Translations under genes and position numbers: made by a program | Shown: one piece after another, positions 1 to 7,263 of the stretch | Position numbering within the stretch: the first letter of the stretch is position 1 | Layout of the letters: each line of letters begins with the position of its first letter | Assembly (NCBI GenBank): GCA_044225155.1 | Contig: JBGAJB010000045.1 | Span: 1-18,318, forward strand | DNA from: CAYMBL01 sp044225155 | Lineage (GTDB): Bacteria > Planctomycetota > Phycisphaerae > UBA1845 > Fen-1342 | Reading direction: 5' to 3' | DNA length: 18,318 bases | Notes under the pieces: generated by a model | Told to the model about the DNA's origin: nothing | Databases searched by the model: none | What the model saw: only the letters and a program-made list of their open reading frames with translations

Positions 1-567
1 ACGGTGCGCACGCCGAATCAGCCGGCCCCGTCCGACGCCGACGCCGCCGGTCGCGGGCGCGATCTGTTCGGCGTGAACTGTGCCTCGTGCCACGGCGGCG
101 CGAAGTGGACGAAGAGCCAGATCGTCTACGCCGACAACCCGGCGTTCGACGCCAACCCGCTCACCGGCGGCATGCCGCGCGACCCGGGATTGGTCGCACT
201 CGCCGGCGGGCAGATTCAGTCCTATACGTCCGAAGGCGAGACGATCGTGTTTCTCAACGACGTGGGCACGTTCAACGCCGCATCGCCAATCGAGATTCGC
301 AACAACGCGACGCTCGCGGCCGGCGGCGCGGGCTTCAACTCGCCGTCGCTGCTGGGCGTAGGCTCGACCGGGCCCTACCTGCACAACGGCGCGGCCCAGA
401 CGCTGGATGACGTTTTCTCGATCCACCGCATCGGCGGTGTGACGCTCGGAACGATCTTCTCGGATCAGGAACAGGCGGACCTCGTCTCGTTCCTGCGGAC
501 GATCGACGGCCGGACGGAGACGTTTCAGTCGGATACGGATGTGTTTAAGGACCTTGTAAATCAGTAG
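1..567 (+). CDS. c-type cytochrome, C-terminal part (5' truncated by window)
   Basis: The reading frame is open from the first base, so the true start probably lies outside the window; the GTG at position 4 is unlikely to be the real start. A single heme-attachment motif, CASCH, lies about 26-30 residues from the GTG, within the context LFGVNCASCHGG. Near the C-terminus the segment SLLGVGSTGPYLHNGAAQTL resembles the 'PSLLG...PYLHNG..TL' block found in the second heme domain of cytochrome c peroxidase-like and di-heme oxidoreductase proteins. Such proteins act in the periplasm in electron transfer. I infer that this is the last cytochrome domain of a larger multi-heme or beta-propeller/cytochrome protein. 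Substrate unknown. A strong hairpin follows the stop codon. Confidence 0.8.
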   Translation, partial: TVRTPNQPAPSDADAAGRGRDLFGVNCASCHGGAKWTKSQIVYADNPAFDANPLTGGMPRDPGLVALAGGQIQSYTSEGETIVFLNDVGTFNAASPIEIRNNATLAAGGAGFNSPSLLGVGSTGPYLHNGAAQTLDDVFSIHRIGGVTLGTIFSDQEQADLVSFLRTIDGRTETFQSDTDVFKDLVNQ

Positions 568-615
568 CGGAGGCGTGTAGCCCGCGTTGTTGACGTCTCT
601 TTGAAGTTTCAGGCT

Positions 616-659
616 GATCCCCGGCGCGCCAACCAGTGCGGCCGGGGATCGGTCGTTTT
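616..659 (+). terminator. Rho-independent terminator after the cytochrome gene
   Basis: A perfect 10-bp inverted repeat (GATCCCCGGC at 616-625, GCCGGGGATC at 641-650) encloses a 15-nt loop and is followed by GGTCGTTTT. It lies about 50 bases after the cytochrome stop and before the methyltransferase start, which is where a terminator is expected. The T-run is short (four). Confidence 0.7.
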
Positions 660-710
660 CAGCCGGCTCACTTGTTTGCTGATTCGCTGCGCGACGTGAG
701 AATGTGAAGC

Positions 711-1442
711 ATGGCACGTGTAAATCCTCGCCGGCGCGGCTCGTATGGTATTGACGCCCCCTATGGGCCGATTCTGATGGGCGTGGTGGCGGCAGGGGAG
801 CTGGGCTTGGCCATCACCTCCGGAAAGACGTTGCCTCTGATTGCGGGTCTATTCGTTTTGGCGGTCCTTGCGGCTTACCTGCACGCAACGCTGCGCGGCA
901 AATTCATCCTTTGGGCGGAAATACTCGACCAGCTCAACCTGCGGGGCGACGAGCGAATCCTGGACATGGGCTGCGGCCGAGGAGCTGTGCTGCTCCTGGC
1001 CGCCCAGTACCTGACCACGGGCCGGGCGGTGGGCGTGGACCTGTGGCGGCGTTTCGATCAGTCCGGCAATTCCTCCGAGGCCACGCGGCGAAATGCCATG
1101 GCTGAGGGCGTGGCGGAGCGCGTCGAACTGCATGACGGCGACATGCGGGCGTTGCCCTTTGACGACAATAGCTTTGATTTGGTTCTCTCCAGTCTCGCGA
1201 TCCACAACATCAGCGGAAGTGCCGGTCGTGAGCAAGCGATTCGCGAGGCGGTGCGTGTGCTGCGGCCGGGAGGCCGGCTGCTGATTTCGGACGTCCGCGG
1301 CACGAGTCAATACCGGGAGGTGCTCGCCCAGCTCGGGATGACCGACGTCGCGCGCCGCCGGCTTGGCTGGCAACTCTGGTGGAGTGGCGCATCGATGATT
1401 ACCCCGTTCGTGAGCGCCACGAAACCGCGCAGTGCGAATTGA
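711..1442 (+). CDS. Class I SAM-dependent methyltransferase with N-terminal membrane segments
   Basis: 243 residues. Two hydrophobic stretches (about 20-36 and 41-58) suggest a membrane hairpin ahead of a Rossmann methyltransferase domain (about 66-240). Motif I is ILDMGCGRG (83-91). The acidic residue ending strand 2 is D110 in AVGVD, motif II is FDLVLSSLAIHNI (155-167) and motif III is LRPGGRLLISDV (184-195). These match the Methyltransf_11/25 type, which transfers a methyl group from S-adenosylmethionine to small molecules, lipids or quinones; the substrate cannot be read from the sequence. No strong Shine-Dalgarno precedes the ATG. The gene stands alone, with a terminator upstream and a convergent gene downstream. 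Confidence 0.85.
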   Translation: MARVNPRRRGSYGIDAPYGPILMGVVAAGELGLAITSGKTLPLIAGLFVLAVLAAYLHATLRGKFILWAEILDQLNLRGDERILDMGCGRGAVLLLAAQYLTTGRAVGVDLWRRFDQSGNSSEATRRNAMAEGVAERVELHDGDMRALPFDDNSFDLVLSSLAIHNISGSAGREQAIREAVRVLRPGGRLLISDVRGTSQYREVLAQLGMTDVARRRLGWQLWWSGASMITPFVSATKPRSAN

Positions 1443-1493
1443 AGCGGCAGGCGTTGCTCGATGACGAGTGCGCGATCGGTTCGCGACAGAAAA

Positions 1494-2063
1494 TCACTTG
1501 GGGGAGGCGTCTCGTAGTGAGCGGATGACCCGGCACGGATCGCCGGCTGCCAGGACGCTTTCCGGCACATCCTTCGTCACCACGCTGCCGGCCCCGATGG
1601 TCGTGTTCGCTCCGATTGTCACGCCGGGACAGACGATCACGCCGCCGCCCAGCCAGACGTTGTCGCCGATCGTGATGGGGGAGGCGAGCTCCGGCCCCCT
1701 GATGCGCTCGGCCGCGATGACCGGGTGGTGCGCTGCGTACAGCTGTACGTAGGGCGCGATGAAGACGTTTGCTCCGACGCGGATGCGAGCGCAGTCGAGA
1801 AACACGCAGCCGAAATTGAGATAGGTCCCGTCACCCAGCTCGATGTTCTCACCGTAGTCGCAGTAGAACGGCGGCTCGATCCAGAGGTTGTGGCCGCAGC
1901 GGCCGAGGAGTTGTTCGAGCAGTTCGCGTCTCCGGTCGGCGTCGCCCTGGCGCGTCTGGTTGTAGAGGGCAATGAGGTCACGGGCTCGGGCGCGGCGAGC
2001 CCGCAAGTCGGGGTCCGCTGCGACGTAGAGTTCTCCAGCCAGCATTTTTTCGCGTTCGGTCAT
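1494..2063 (-). CDS. Maltose O-acetyltransferase-like hexapeptide transferase
   Basis: 189 residues, close to the usual length of the Maa/LacA/NodL family. The N-terminal Mac domain is recognisable: MTEREKMLAGELYVAADPDL at 1-20, then an arginine-rich helix with LYNQTR. It is followed by left-handed beta-helix hexapeptide repeats from about 70 to 170 (for example VIVCPGVTIGANTTIGAGSV). The family's catalytic His is expected in AAHHP (111-114), probably His113. Known members acetylate sugar hydroxyls with acetyl-CoA in the cytoplasm; the acceptor here is unknown. It is the last gene of a leftward run with the zinc-ribbon and PLP-enzyme genes, with a 68-nt gap upstream. No clear ribosome binding site precedes the ATG. 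Confidence 0.88.
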   Translation of the reverse strand: MTEREKMLAGELYVAADPDLRARRARARDLIALYNQTRQGDADRRRELLEQLLGRCGHNLWIEPPFYCDYGENIELGDGTYLNFGCVFLDCARIRVGANVFIAPYVQLYAAHHPVIAAERIRGPELASPITIGDNVWLGGGVIVCPGVTIGANTTIGAGSVVTKDVPESVLAAGDPCRVIRSLRDASPK

Positions 2064-2131
2064 GCAGTATCAGGCGTTCGATTTTGATGCTTAGTCGGGA
2101 AATTTGGTTAGCGTTGTTCCCGCTGCGCGGT

Positions 2132-2431
2132 TCACGTCCCCCACCGCACCAGCGTAAATCCCAGAATGAGCAGCACCATCACCGCGCCGGCGATCGCGAT
2201 GGGCGTCCCGACGCCGCGATCCGGCGACGACGTGATCCACTCGCCGCAATGGGGACAGCGCTCGCTCTCTTCGGAAATCTCCTGCTTGCAATGCGGGCAG
2301 GGCATCGTGTCGGGCGCGTCGTCGCCATAGGCCGCGACGTCCTCGTCGCTGGGGTCGTCGTCGCGGACGATGTCGTCGCGCTGCGGGTCGAATTCGCCCG
2401 AGTCATCGCAGATCAGTGGTCCGCAGGGCAT
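2132..2431 (-). CDS. Zinc-ribbon protein with one C-terminal membrane segment
   Basis: 99 residues from the ATG at 2431, chosen because GGAG sits 6 nt upstream; an upstream GTG at 2464 would add 11 residues. The N-terminal third is very acidic (DD-rich, about 9-41). A double CxxC zinc ribbon follows: CPHC at 45-48 and CPHC at 59-62, spaced by ten residues, in the pattern PCPHCKQEI...RCPHCGEWI. A single transmembrane helix (about 75-94) ends the protein. Small proteins of this pattern are abundant in Planctomycetes but have no assigned function. It lies 44 nt downstream of the PLP-enzyme gene and 68 nt before the acetyltransferase, so cotranscription is likely. Confidence 0.75.
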   Translation of the reverse strand: MPCGPLICDDSGEFDPQRDDIVRDDDPSDEDVAAYGDDAPDTMPCPHCKQEISEESERCPHCGEWITSSPDRGVGTPIAIAGAVMVLLILGFTLVRWGT

Positions 2432-2475
2432 GCGCGTCTCCGGGGCGCCAAAATGAAGGCGCACGGCATTCCAGA

Positions 2476-3342
2476 CTAATCCAGCCCGAGTTCCGTCCCT
2501 ACGAGATTATGGAAGGCTTCGCCCAGCGTCCGTGTCGTGTCACCGATTTTTTCATTTCCGATCGCATCGCGGCCGACACGCACCACCGGCACAAGCTCCA
2601 TCAGGCTGCTCGTCAGAAACGCTTCGTCGCAATTCCGCAGGTCTTCGAGCGTCAGCGGCTCTTCGCGGGCCGGAATCCCCTCCGCCACAGCCAATTCCAG
2701 CACGGCCGCGCGCGTGATGCCCGGCAGGATCGGCGTATCGAGCGGCGGCGTTACGAGCTCCTCGTCAATGACCAGAAAAAGAGAGCTGATGCAGCCCTCG
2801 GCCAGACGACCCTCCGCCGTGAGCCAGAGGGCTTCGAATGCACCGGCCGCGTGGGCCTCGCGCAGGGCGGCCAAGCGATTGAAATAGCTGGTTGTCTTGT
2901 GTCCGGCCGTCGGTTCCGCGACGGGCTGACGATAGGGCGACAAGAGGATCGTCACGCCTTTTGTGTAGCACTCGTCCGGATAGCGTGCGCCCGGCGCCGC
3001 GCTGGCGACGACGGTAAGCCCGACGTCGGGCTCGCCGGCAGTTGCGCGCAGCGAGCCGGTCGTCACCGTCAGGCGAACGCGGGCGTCATTACTTTCGGCC
3101 GCCCCGATCACCTGCTCGATGGCGGTCGCCAATTGCTCGTCATCGGGAAGGACGCCCCAGCCGAGCTTGCGGGCCGACTGAATCAGGCGATCAATGTGCT
3201 GTTCGAGGCGGAACACGCGTCCCTGGTAGGCCCGCATGGTCTCGAACAGCCCGATGCCCTGGAGAAATCCGGAGTCGAACGCGCTGATCTTGGCCTCGTC
3301 GGCCGCCATCAATACGCCGTTGATGCTCACCCATTCGCGCAT
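2476..3342 (-). CDS. Class IV PLP-dependent enzyme (aminodeoxychorismate lyase / branched-chain aminotransferase family)
   Basis: 288 residues from the ATG at 3342. The frame stays open for another 148 codons upstream, but similarity begins at REWVSINGVLM, the usual N-terminus of this fold, and the upstream part overlaps the divergent gene. Fold-type IV hallmarks are present: DSGFLQGIGLFETMR (about 23-37), the likely PLP lysine K149 in AGHKTTSYFNRL, E182 with G183 in AEGCISSLF, and LPGITR (206-211). Members include 4-amino-4-deoxychorismate lyase (folate), branched-chain aminotransferase and D-amino-acid aminotransferase. The GHKTTSY context and length fit PabC or D-amino-acid-transaminase-like proteins better than IlvE, but the choice is not secure. 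First gene of a leftward operon. Confidence 0.88.
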   Translation of the reverse strand: MREWVSINGVLMAADEAKISAFDSGFLQGIGLFETMRAYQGRVFRLEQHIDRLIQSARKLGWGVLPDDEQLATAIEQVIGAAESNDARVRLTVTTGSLRATAGEPDVGLTVVASAAPGARYPDECYTKGVTILLSPYRQPVAEPTAGHKTTSYFNRLAALREAHAAGAFEALWLTAEGRLAEGCISSLFLVIDEELVTPPLDTPILPGITRAAVLELAVAEGIPAREEPLTLEDLRNCDEAFLTSSLMELVPVVRVGRDAIGNEKIGDTTRTLGEAFHNLVGTELGLD

Positions 3343-3510
3343 GGGGAAGTTGTACGGCGAGCGGACGCCGGCGCGTAGCACGGCCAACACCCTGTTGATT
3401 TTGTATCCGCGGCTCGGCATGATTTTCCGTATCGCTTTTTGACCCAGTGGCGCTGATTCGTCCGGATTCCCGGCCGATCGCGTCTTCGTCGTGCCGGGGA
3501 GATGCAACTC

Positions 3511-3993
3511 ATGCGAGGCGGACTTGGGATTCTGGTGGTCGGCGTCATCCTGATCGGGTCGATGTATTTCTTCTATGGGGCGCGGCAGCAGGCGCGGGGG
3601 CGGGAAACGCTGCCGGTCGCGTTCGGGCCGCCCGCGGGCAGCACCGTGGAACTGAATCTGGCTGTCGGCATGAATCTTCCGCGCCGCGATCCGCCGAAGC
3701 TCAAATTTGCAAAGATCCAGTGGGATCAATGGGTGGACGAACACTTTGAGTTGAAGGACGCCTCCGGCGCGCCCGTGAAACTGCAACGCACCAACTTCAG
3801 CCAGTTGATCAGCGATCAGAAGGCGGGCGGCACTCCCGAGTTTTTCCTGAAAGCTACCGTCACGCCCGGCGCGAATTACACGCTGGATTACCTGCCGGTC
3901 GCGGGCGGCGAGCGGTTTCGCTACGCATTCACCGCGCCGACCGCGGCCCAGGAAGCGGAGCGGGCCGTGTTTCAGGTCGTAGAAGGGCCATGA
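3511..3993 (+). CDS. Membrane-anchored hypothetical protein
   Basis: 160 residues from the ATG at 3511, chosen because GGGGAG (3496-3501) lies 9 nt upstream; an in-frame ATG at 3502 directly abuts that site and is less likely. One N-terminal transmembrane segment (GGLGILVVGVILIGSMYFFY) has a positively charged tail after it, giving an inside-N, outside-C signal-anchor look. The remaining ~130 residues are soluble and beta-rich in appearance, without a motif I recognise. The stop overlaps the ATG of the next short ORF by ATGA, suggesting translational coupling. Divergent from the PLP-enzyme gene across a 168-nt gap, in which I see no clear promoter. Confidence 0.7.
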   Translation: MRGGLGILVVGVILIGSMYFFYGARQQARGRETLPVAFGPPAGSTVELNLAVGMNLPRRDPPKLKFAKIQWDQWVDEHFELKDASGAPVKLQRTNFSQLISDQKAGGTPEFFLKATVTPGANYTLDYLPVAGGERFRYAFTAPTAAQEAERAVFQVVEGP

Positions 3994-4184
3994 CCAAGGC
4001 GACGATCATCCTGCGCGGCAGCCGGGCTGGTACCGAAGATACGTCCGACATGTTCGAGTATTGGGATGGCGAGGTGCGTTTCGAAAACCTGGAGATTTTC
4101 CAACCTTCCGCGAGCCGGGCGGCTTGGGCCTGGCTCGCTCCCTCGACGTGTCCTCCCACGCCCATCGACCCGAACAAGCGATAA
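3990..4184 (+). CDS. Short ORF matching the C-terminal end of the downstream zinc-ribbon protein (probable remnant)
   Basis: 64 residues. Residues 3-38 match the end of the 4217-5650 product at about 24 of 36 positions, sharing ILRGSR, EYW and GEVRF in the same order and spacing. The similarity is also visible in the DNA (about 4000-4090 against 5485-5590). It starts abruptly near the ATG, and nothing resembling the rest of the larger protein lies upstream. After about residue 39 the sequence is proline- and tryptophan-rich and looks non-homologous. The ATG overlaps the preceding stop (ATGA), so it may be translated, but a leftover from a tandem duplication and deletion is the simplest reading. 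Confidence 0.5.
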   Translation: MTKATIILRGSRAGTEDTSDMFEYWDGEVRFENLEIFQPSASRAAWAWLAPSTCPPTPIDPNKR

Positions 4185-4216
4185 CGCAATGCACGTCTGA
4201 AGGAGCAAGCTCTCCC

Positions 4217-5650
4217 ATGGCCGCCGGCGGTCTGAGTCTCGTCTTGCTGCTCGCGATCCCGCTGCTCCTGCTCGCGATTGGGGCAATCATGCTGCTGATC
4301 GCGCTGCGGCCACGCCGCACCGGCGACGCTCCGCATTGCAGCGCCTGTGGCTACAACCTGACCGCCAACGAAAGCCAGCGCTGCCCCGAGTGCGGCGCTG
4401 ATCTTGATGCGCCGCGCGCGATCGTGCGCGGCACGACGCAGCGGCGCCGGGCGCATATCGCGTTCGCGCTCGTAATGATGACCATCGGCCTGATTCCGTT
4501 CGGCATGTTGGGCTGGCGCTGGGCGCGAACGTTCAACTGGTATTCACTCGCGCCGGAAAGCTGGGTGCTGAGCGATCTGGCGTCGACTGAACCGGCCAAC
4601 CAGGTTGCGGCGCTCGGCGAGCTGGCTCGGCGTCGACAGGCCGGCGCACTCTCTCAGGAATCCCTTCTGGCGTTTGCGAAATTCTGCCTGACTCTTCAGG
4701 CGCAGCCCAAGCTGCGCGCCGACCTCGGGCAGTCGGCCATCAACGTGCTCGGGGATCTGTACAGCGCGCAGCGCCTGCCCCAGCCCGAGGCGGACGAATT
4801 TCTCGCGCAGCTCGGTCGAATCACGGTCGCGACGCGCCCCAGACAACTTCAACGCAAAGGCGTGGCATATCGGATCGAGCTGGAGGGGCGCTTCCCAGCG
4901 CCGCCGCCGGGAGGCGCTCCCGTCCTGACTGAGCGCGTCACGTTTGGGAATACGCGTGTCGCCGTCGATGGCGCCGCGGTCGAAGTGATCATTCAATTCC
5001 CGGCCATTGTGCGCAGCGGTTCCCGCTTTACGGGACAGATGTCCACCCGGGACGTAAGCGTCGGCCGTCATGTGCTGACGGTGGAAACCGATATGTCGGT
5101 CATTCGCGGCGATGACTTTCGCCCGCTTCTCACGCGACACCGGCGATTTGAGCTGCCGCTGGAGGTCTTCGAAAGCGAGCCGCCGGGCTACCTGGTGCCC
5201 GTCGATCCGCCGGATTGGGCCGGTCTGCTGCGCAGCGCCCTGCGACCGGTGAGGCTCAAGTTCATTCCGCCCCTTGACGTTCGTCAGACGCCCATGATCG
5301 AAGGCAGTTTGGGGACGTCCGCCGATCTGCCGCGCTCGTTCGTTTATGACGTGATCCTGCTCGATCCCGCCACGGGCCGCGAGACCGAGCTACTGGCCAT
5401 GCGAATGGACCCGGATCCCGAACGAGTTTTTGCCGGGCGAAATTTCGCCGCGCCGTATCAGGGCGGGCCGCTCCCGCCGTCGGCCACGCTCATTCTGCGC
5501 GGCAGCCGCGACGGGACGGAGGGAACGACTGATCTGACCGAATACTGGAACGGCGAAGTGCGTTTCGACAACGCCAAGATCGAGCAAGCGGAGCTTCAAC
5601 AGCCGTCGACCAATTCCGCCCCAGCCGCGAGTGTCGGCGAGACACCCTAA
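4217..5650 (+). CDS. Zinc-ribbon membrane protein with large C-terminal region
   Basis: 477 residues from the ATG at 4217, preceded by GAAGGAG (4199-4205) at 11 nt; the frame is open 52 codons further up, but that part overlaps the previous ORF and looks non-coding. Order of parts: a very hydrophobic N-terminal helix (about 3-31), a zinc ribbon (CSAC at about 41-44 and CPEC at about 57-60, with the planctomycete-typical CSACGYNLTANESQRCPECG), a second membrane helix (about 80-100), then about 370 soluble residues of unknown fold. The last 40 residues (ILRGSRDGTEGTTDLTEYW and following) are copied in the short ORF upstream. Function unknown; probably a membrane protein with a large exported domain. 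It converges with the VOC gene, 13 nt apart. Confidence 0.78.
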   Translation: MAAGGLSLVLLLAIPLLLLAIGAIMLLIALRPRRTGDAPHCSACGYNLTANESQRCPECGADLDAPRAIVRGTTQRRRAHIAFALVMMTIGLIPFGMLGWRWARTFNWYSLAPESWVLSDLASTEPANQVAALGELARRRQAGALSQESLLAFAKFCLTLQAQPKLRADLGQSAINVLGDLYSAQRLPQPEADEFLAQLGRITVATRPRQLQRKGVAYRIELEGRFPAPPPGGAPVLTERVTFGNTRVAVDGAAVEVIIQFPAIVRSGSRFTGQMSTRDVSVGRHVLTVETDMSVIRGDDFRPLLTRHRRFELPLEVFESEPPGYLVPVDPPDWAGLLRSALRPVRLKFIPPLDVRQTPMIEGSLGTSADLPRSFVYDVILLDPATGRETELLAMRMDPDPERVFAGRNFAAPYQGGPLPPSATLILRGSRDGTEGTTDLTEYWNGEVRFDNAKIEQAELQQPSTNSAPAASVGETP

Positions 5651-5663
5651 TGGCCGGTGTGCC

Positions 5664-6080
5664 TTAACCCGCCTGGCCGATGAGCAGACAATAGCCGTCC
5701 GGATCGCCGACGCGAATCTCGCCTTCCGGCATGTAGTGCGGATAAGTGGTCTCAAAGACGATGCGATGATCGCCGGGAAGCGGGCCTTCGCCGAATTTCC
5801 CGCCGTCTTTCAGACCGGCCGCCAGCAACGAAGTGCGCAGGCCCTTGATGTCGTTGGAGTAGAGGTAAAGCAGAATCGCCTGCTGCGTCGGATCGATCGG
5901 CCCGCTGGCGGCCGTCAGCATCAGGTGCGCCGTCCCGCTTTCGAGCCAGGCCCACACGAGCCGTCCGGCGTGCTCAAAGCGGCTGCGAATGCGAAAGCCC
6001 ATCAAGGCGTAGAACTCGATCGATTTCTCGATATTCGAGACATGCGCCATGGGGATCAGCGCGTGGACGTTGCGATCCAT
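5664..6080 (-). CDS. VOC (glyoxalase/bleomycin-resistance fold) family protein
   Basis: 138 residues from the ATG at 6080, which has GAGG 6 nt upstream; a GTG two codons earlier is the alternative. The single domain shows the VOC pattern: an early IPMAHVSNIEKSIEFYALMG (substrate-side strand plus the 'S..FY..LGF' helix), a middle W-x-W-L strand (RLVWAWLESGTAHLML), and the C-terminal GDPDGYCLLI strand typical of glyoxalase-like proteins. Family members are metal-dependent lyases, dioxygenases or drug-binding proteins, and the substrate here cannot be inferred. Length is normal. It is transcribed alone, 147 nt downstream of the binding-protein gene. Confidence 0.85.
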   Translation of the reverse strand: MDRNVHALIPMAHVSNIEKSIEFYALMGFRIRSRFEHAGRLVWAWLESGTAHLMLTAASGPIDPTQQAILLYLYSNDIKGLRTSLLAAGLKDGGKFGEGPLPGDHRIVFETTYPHYMPEGEIRVGDPDGYCLLIGQAG

Positions 6081-6226
6081 GATCACCTCGAGCGAACGCT
6101 GTCGGTGCGGCCGCTGCTAGGGCGTGCAAAGAGCTTATCCGAAATCGGCGCTCGGGGACGCGCGTCGCGCGCGTGCGACGTTAAGGTTGGGCGCGCTGGC
6201 ACTCATCGACATGAAGCGGCGGTGCT

Positions 6227-7228
6227 TCAGGGACCCAGCCACTTGTCCCAATTCTTGCGATACTCGGCCGCGTTTTCCTTCGTGACGCGCACGAGCGGAT
6301 CGATGATGCGCACGTCCTTCGGGGTCTCGCCCTTCACGATCTTGGCCAGCAGCAGGTCGACGGACTTGTGGCCCCAGCCGTAGCAATCCTGGGCGAAGAG
6401 CGTCTGTACGTGGCCGCTCTCCAGGTAGGAAAGCTGCGCCGGCAGCGCATCCACCGCGACGACTTTCACCGCGCCCGGCTTCCAGCGAATCGCGTTCTTC
6501 GTGAAGAGCGGCCAGCCGCCGATCATCGCCCAGCCGTTGATGCTGGGGTTGGCGGTCTGGGCGGCCGCGAGCGCTTCGACGGCCTGCTCGGGCGTCTCGG
6601 CGTGATAGAAGACGCCGTCGTCGAGGAGCTTCATGTTCGGGAACTTCTTCAGCTCGTCCTTCACGCCCGCGACGCGCTTCTGCAGATTGGGCGCGGTCTG
6701 ATTACCGGCCAGGATCGCGACGGTGCCCTTCTCGCCCATTTCTTTGGCAAGCTGCTTCAGAACAGTGCGCCCGAAAACGTCGTCGTGGGTGCCGTAGTAG
6801 CACATGCGCTTCGAGCGCGGTGCGTCGGCATCAAAGCAGACGACGACCGCCCCGAGGCCGACGGCCTTGTCGATCGCCGGCGTGCAAGTGTTGGCGTCGG
6901 AGCAGGCCACCGCGATGCCCTGCGCGCCGGCGCGGGCGAGCTGCTCGATCGCTTCGGCCTGCTTCTGCGCGTCCTCATCGGGCGGCGTCTGCCAATCGAT
7001 CTTCACCTCGACGCCGTATTTCGGGCCGAGTTCCTTGGCCGCGTCCTTCGCGCCGGCGTAAGCCGCCTGGAAGACGGGGTTGGACTGGCTCTTGGCGACG
7101 AGACCGATCGTGATCGTCTTCTTCGCCTGCGCTCGGGCGACGGACGGCGAAAAGCAGAATACGAGACCGGCCGCAACGGAGGCCATGACGGTGAGGCCCA
7201 GAATCGTCCGCTGGAAACGCTTATTCAT
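6227..7228 (-). CDS. Periplasmic sugar-binding protein of ABC-transporter type (RbsB-like, Peripla_BP_4)
   Basis: 333 residues. An Sec signal peptide is clear: basic MNKRFQR, hydrophobic core about 8-27, and an A-x-A site near SVARA|QA. The mature part has the type I periplasmic-binding fold: ITIGLVAKSQSNPVFQAAYA opens the first lobe, AQGIAVACSDANT (about 104-116) matches the 'vdgiiv...d' sugar-contact region, and VVCFDADAP follows (about 133-141). AGGG BP-type second-lobe strands include GTVAILAGN and VKVVAVDA. Known relatives bind ribose, galactose, xylose or autoinducer-2. AGGTGA sits just upstream of the ATG. It starts 35 nt after the OPT gene stop and is probably cotranscribed, but no ABC permease or ATPase gene is present in the window. 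Confidence 0.88.
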   Translation of the reverse strand: MNKRFQRTILGLTVMASVAAGLVFCFSPSVARAQAKKTITIGLVAKSQSNPVFQAAYAGAKDAAKELGPKYGVEVKIDWQTPPDEDAQKQAEAIEQLARAGAQGIAVACSDANTCTPAIDKAVGLGAVVVCFDADAPRSKRMCYYGTHDDVFGRTVLKQLAKEMGEKGTVAILAGNQTAPNLQKRVAGVKDELKKFPNMKLLDDGVFYHAETPEQAVEALAAAQTANPSINGWAMIGGWPLFTKNAIRWKPGAVKVVAVDALPAQLSYLESGHVQTLFAQDCYGWGHKSVDLLLAKIVKGETPKDVRIIDPLVRVTKENAAEYRKNWDKWLGP

Positions 7229-7263
7229 GAATCACCTGATCGGCACAAACGGTACGCGCCGGA

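Noticed and set aside
1471..1485. Short hairpin CGCGA-N5-TCGCG between the convergent genes at 1442 and 1494
   Set aside because: Only a 5-bp stem with no T-run on either strand; not enough for a terminator.
3343..3786. Upstream extension of the PLP-enzyme frame (436 residues in total)
   Set aside because: Family similarity begins at 3342, the extension is low-complexity and it overlaps the divergent membrane-protein gene.
6155..6185. CG-rich palindromes (GACGCGCGTC and neighbours) after the binding-protein gene
   Set aside because: Alternating CG runs form many short self-complementary matches by chance; there is no T-run and no consistent single stem.
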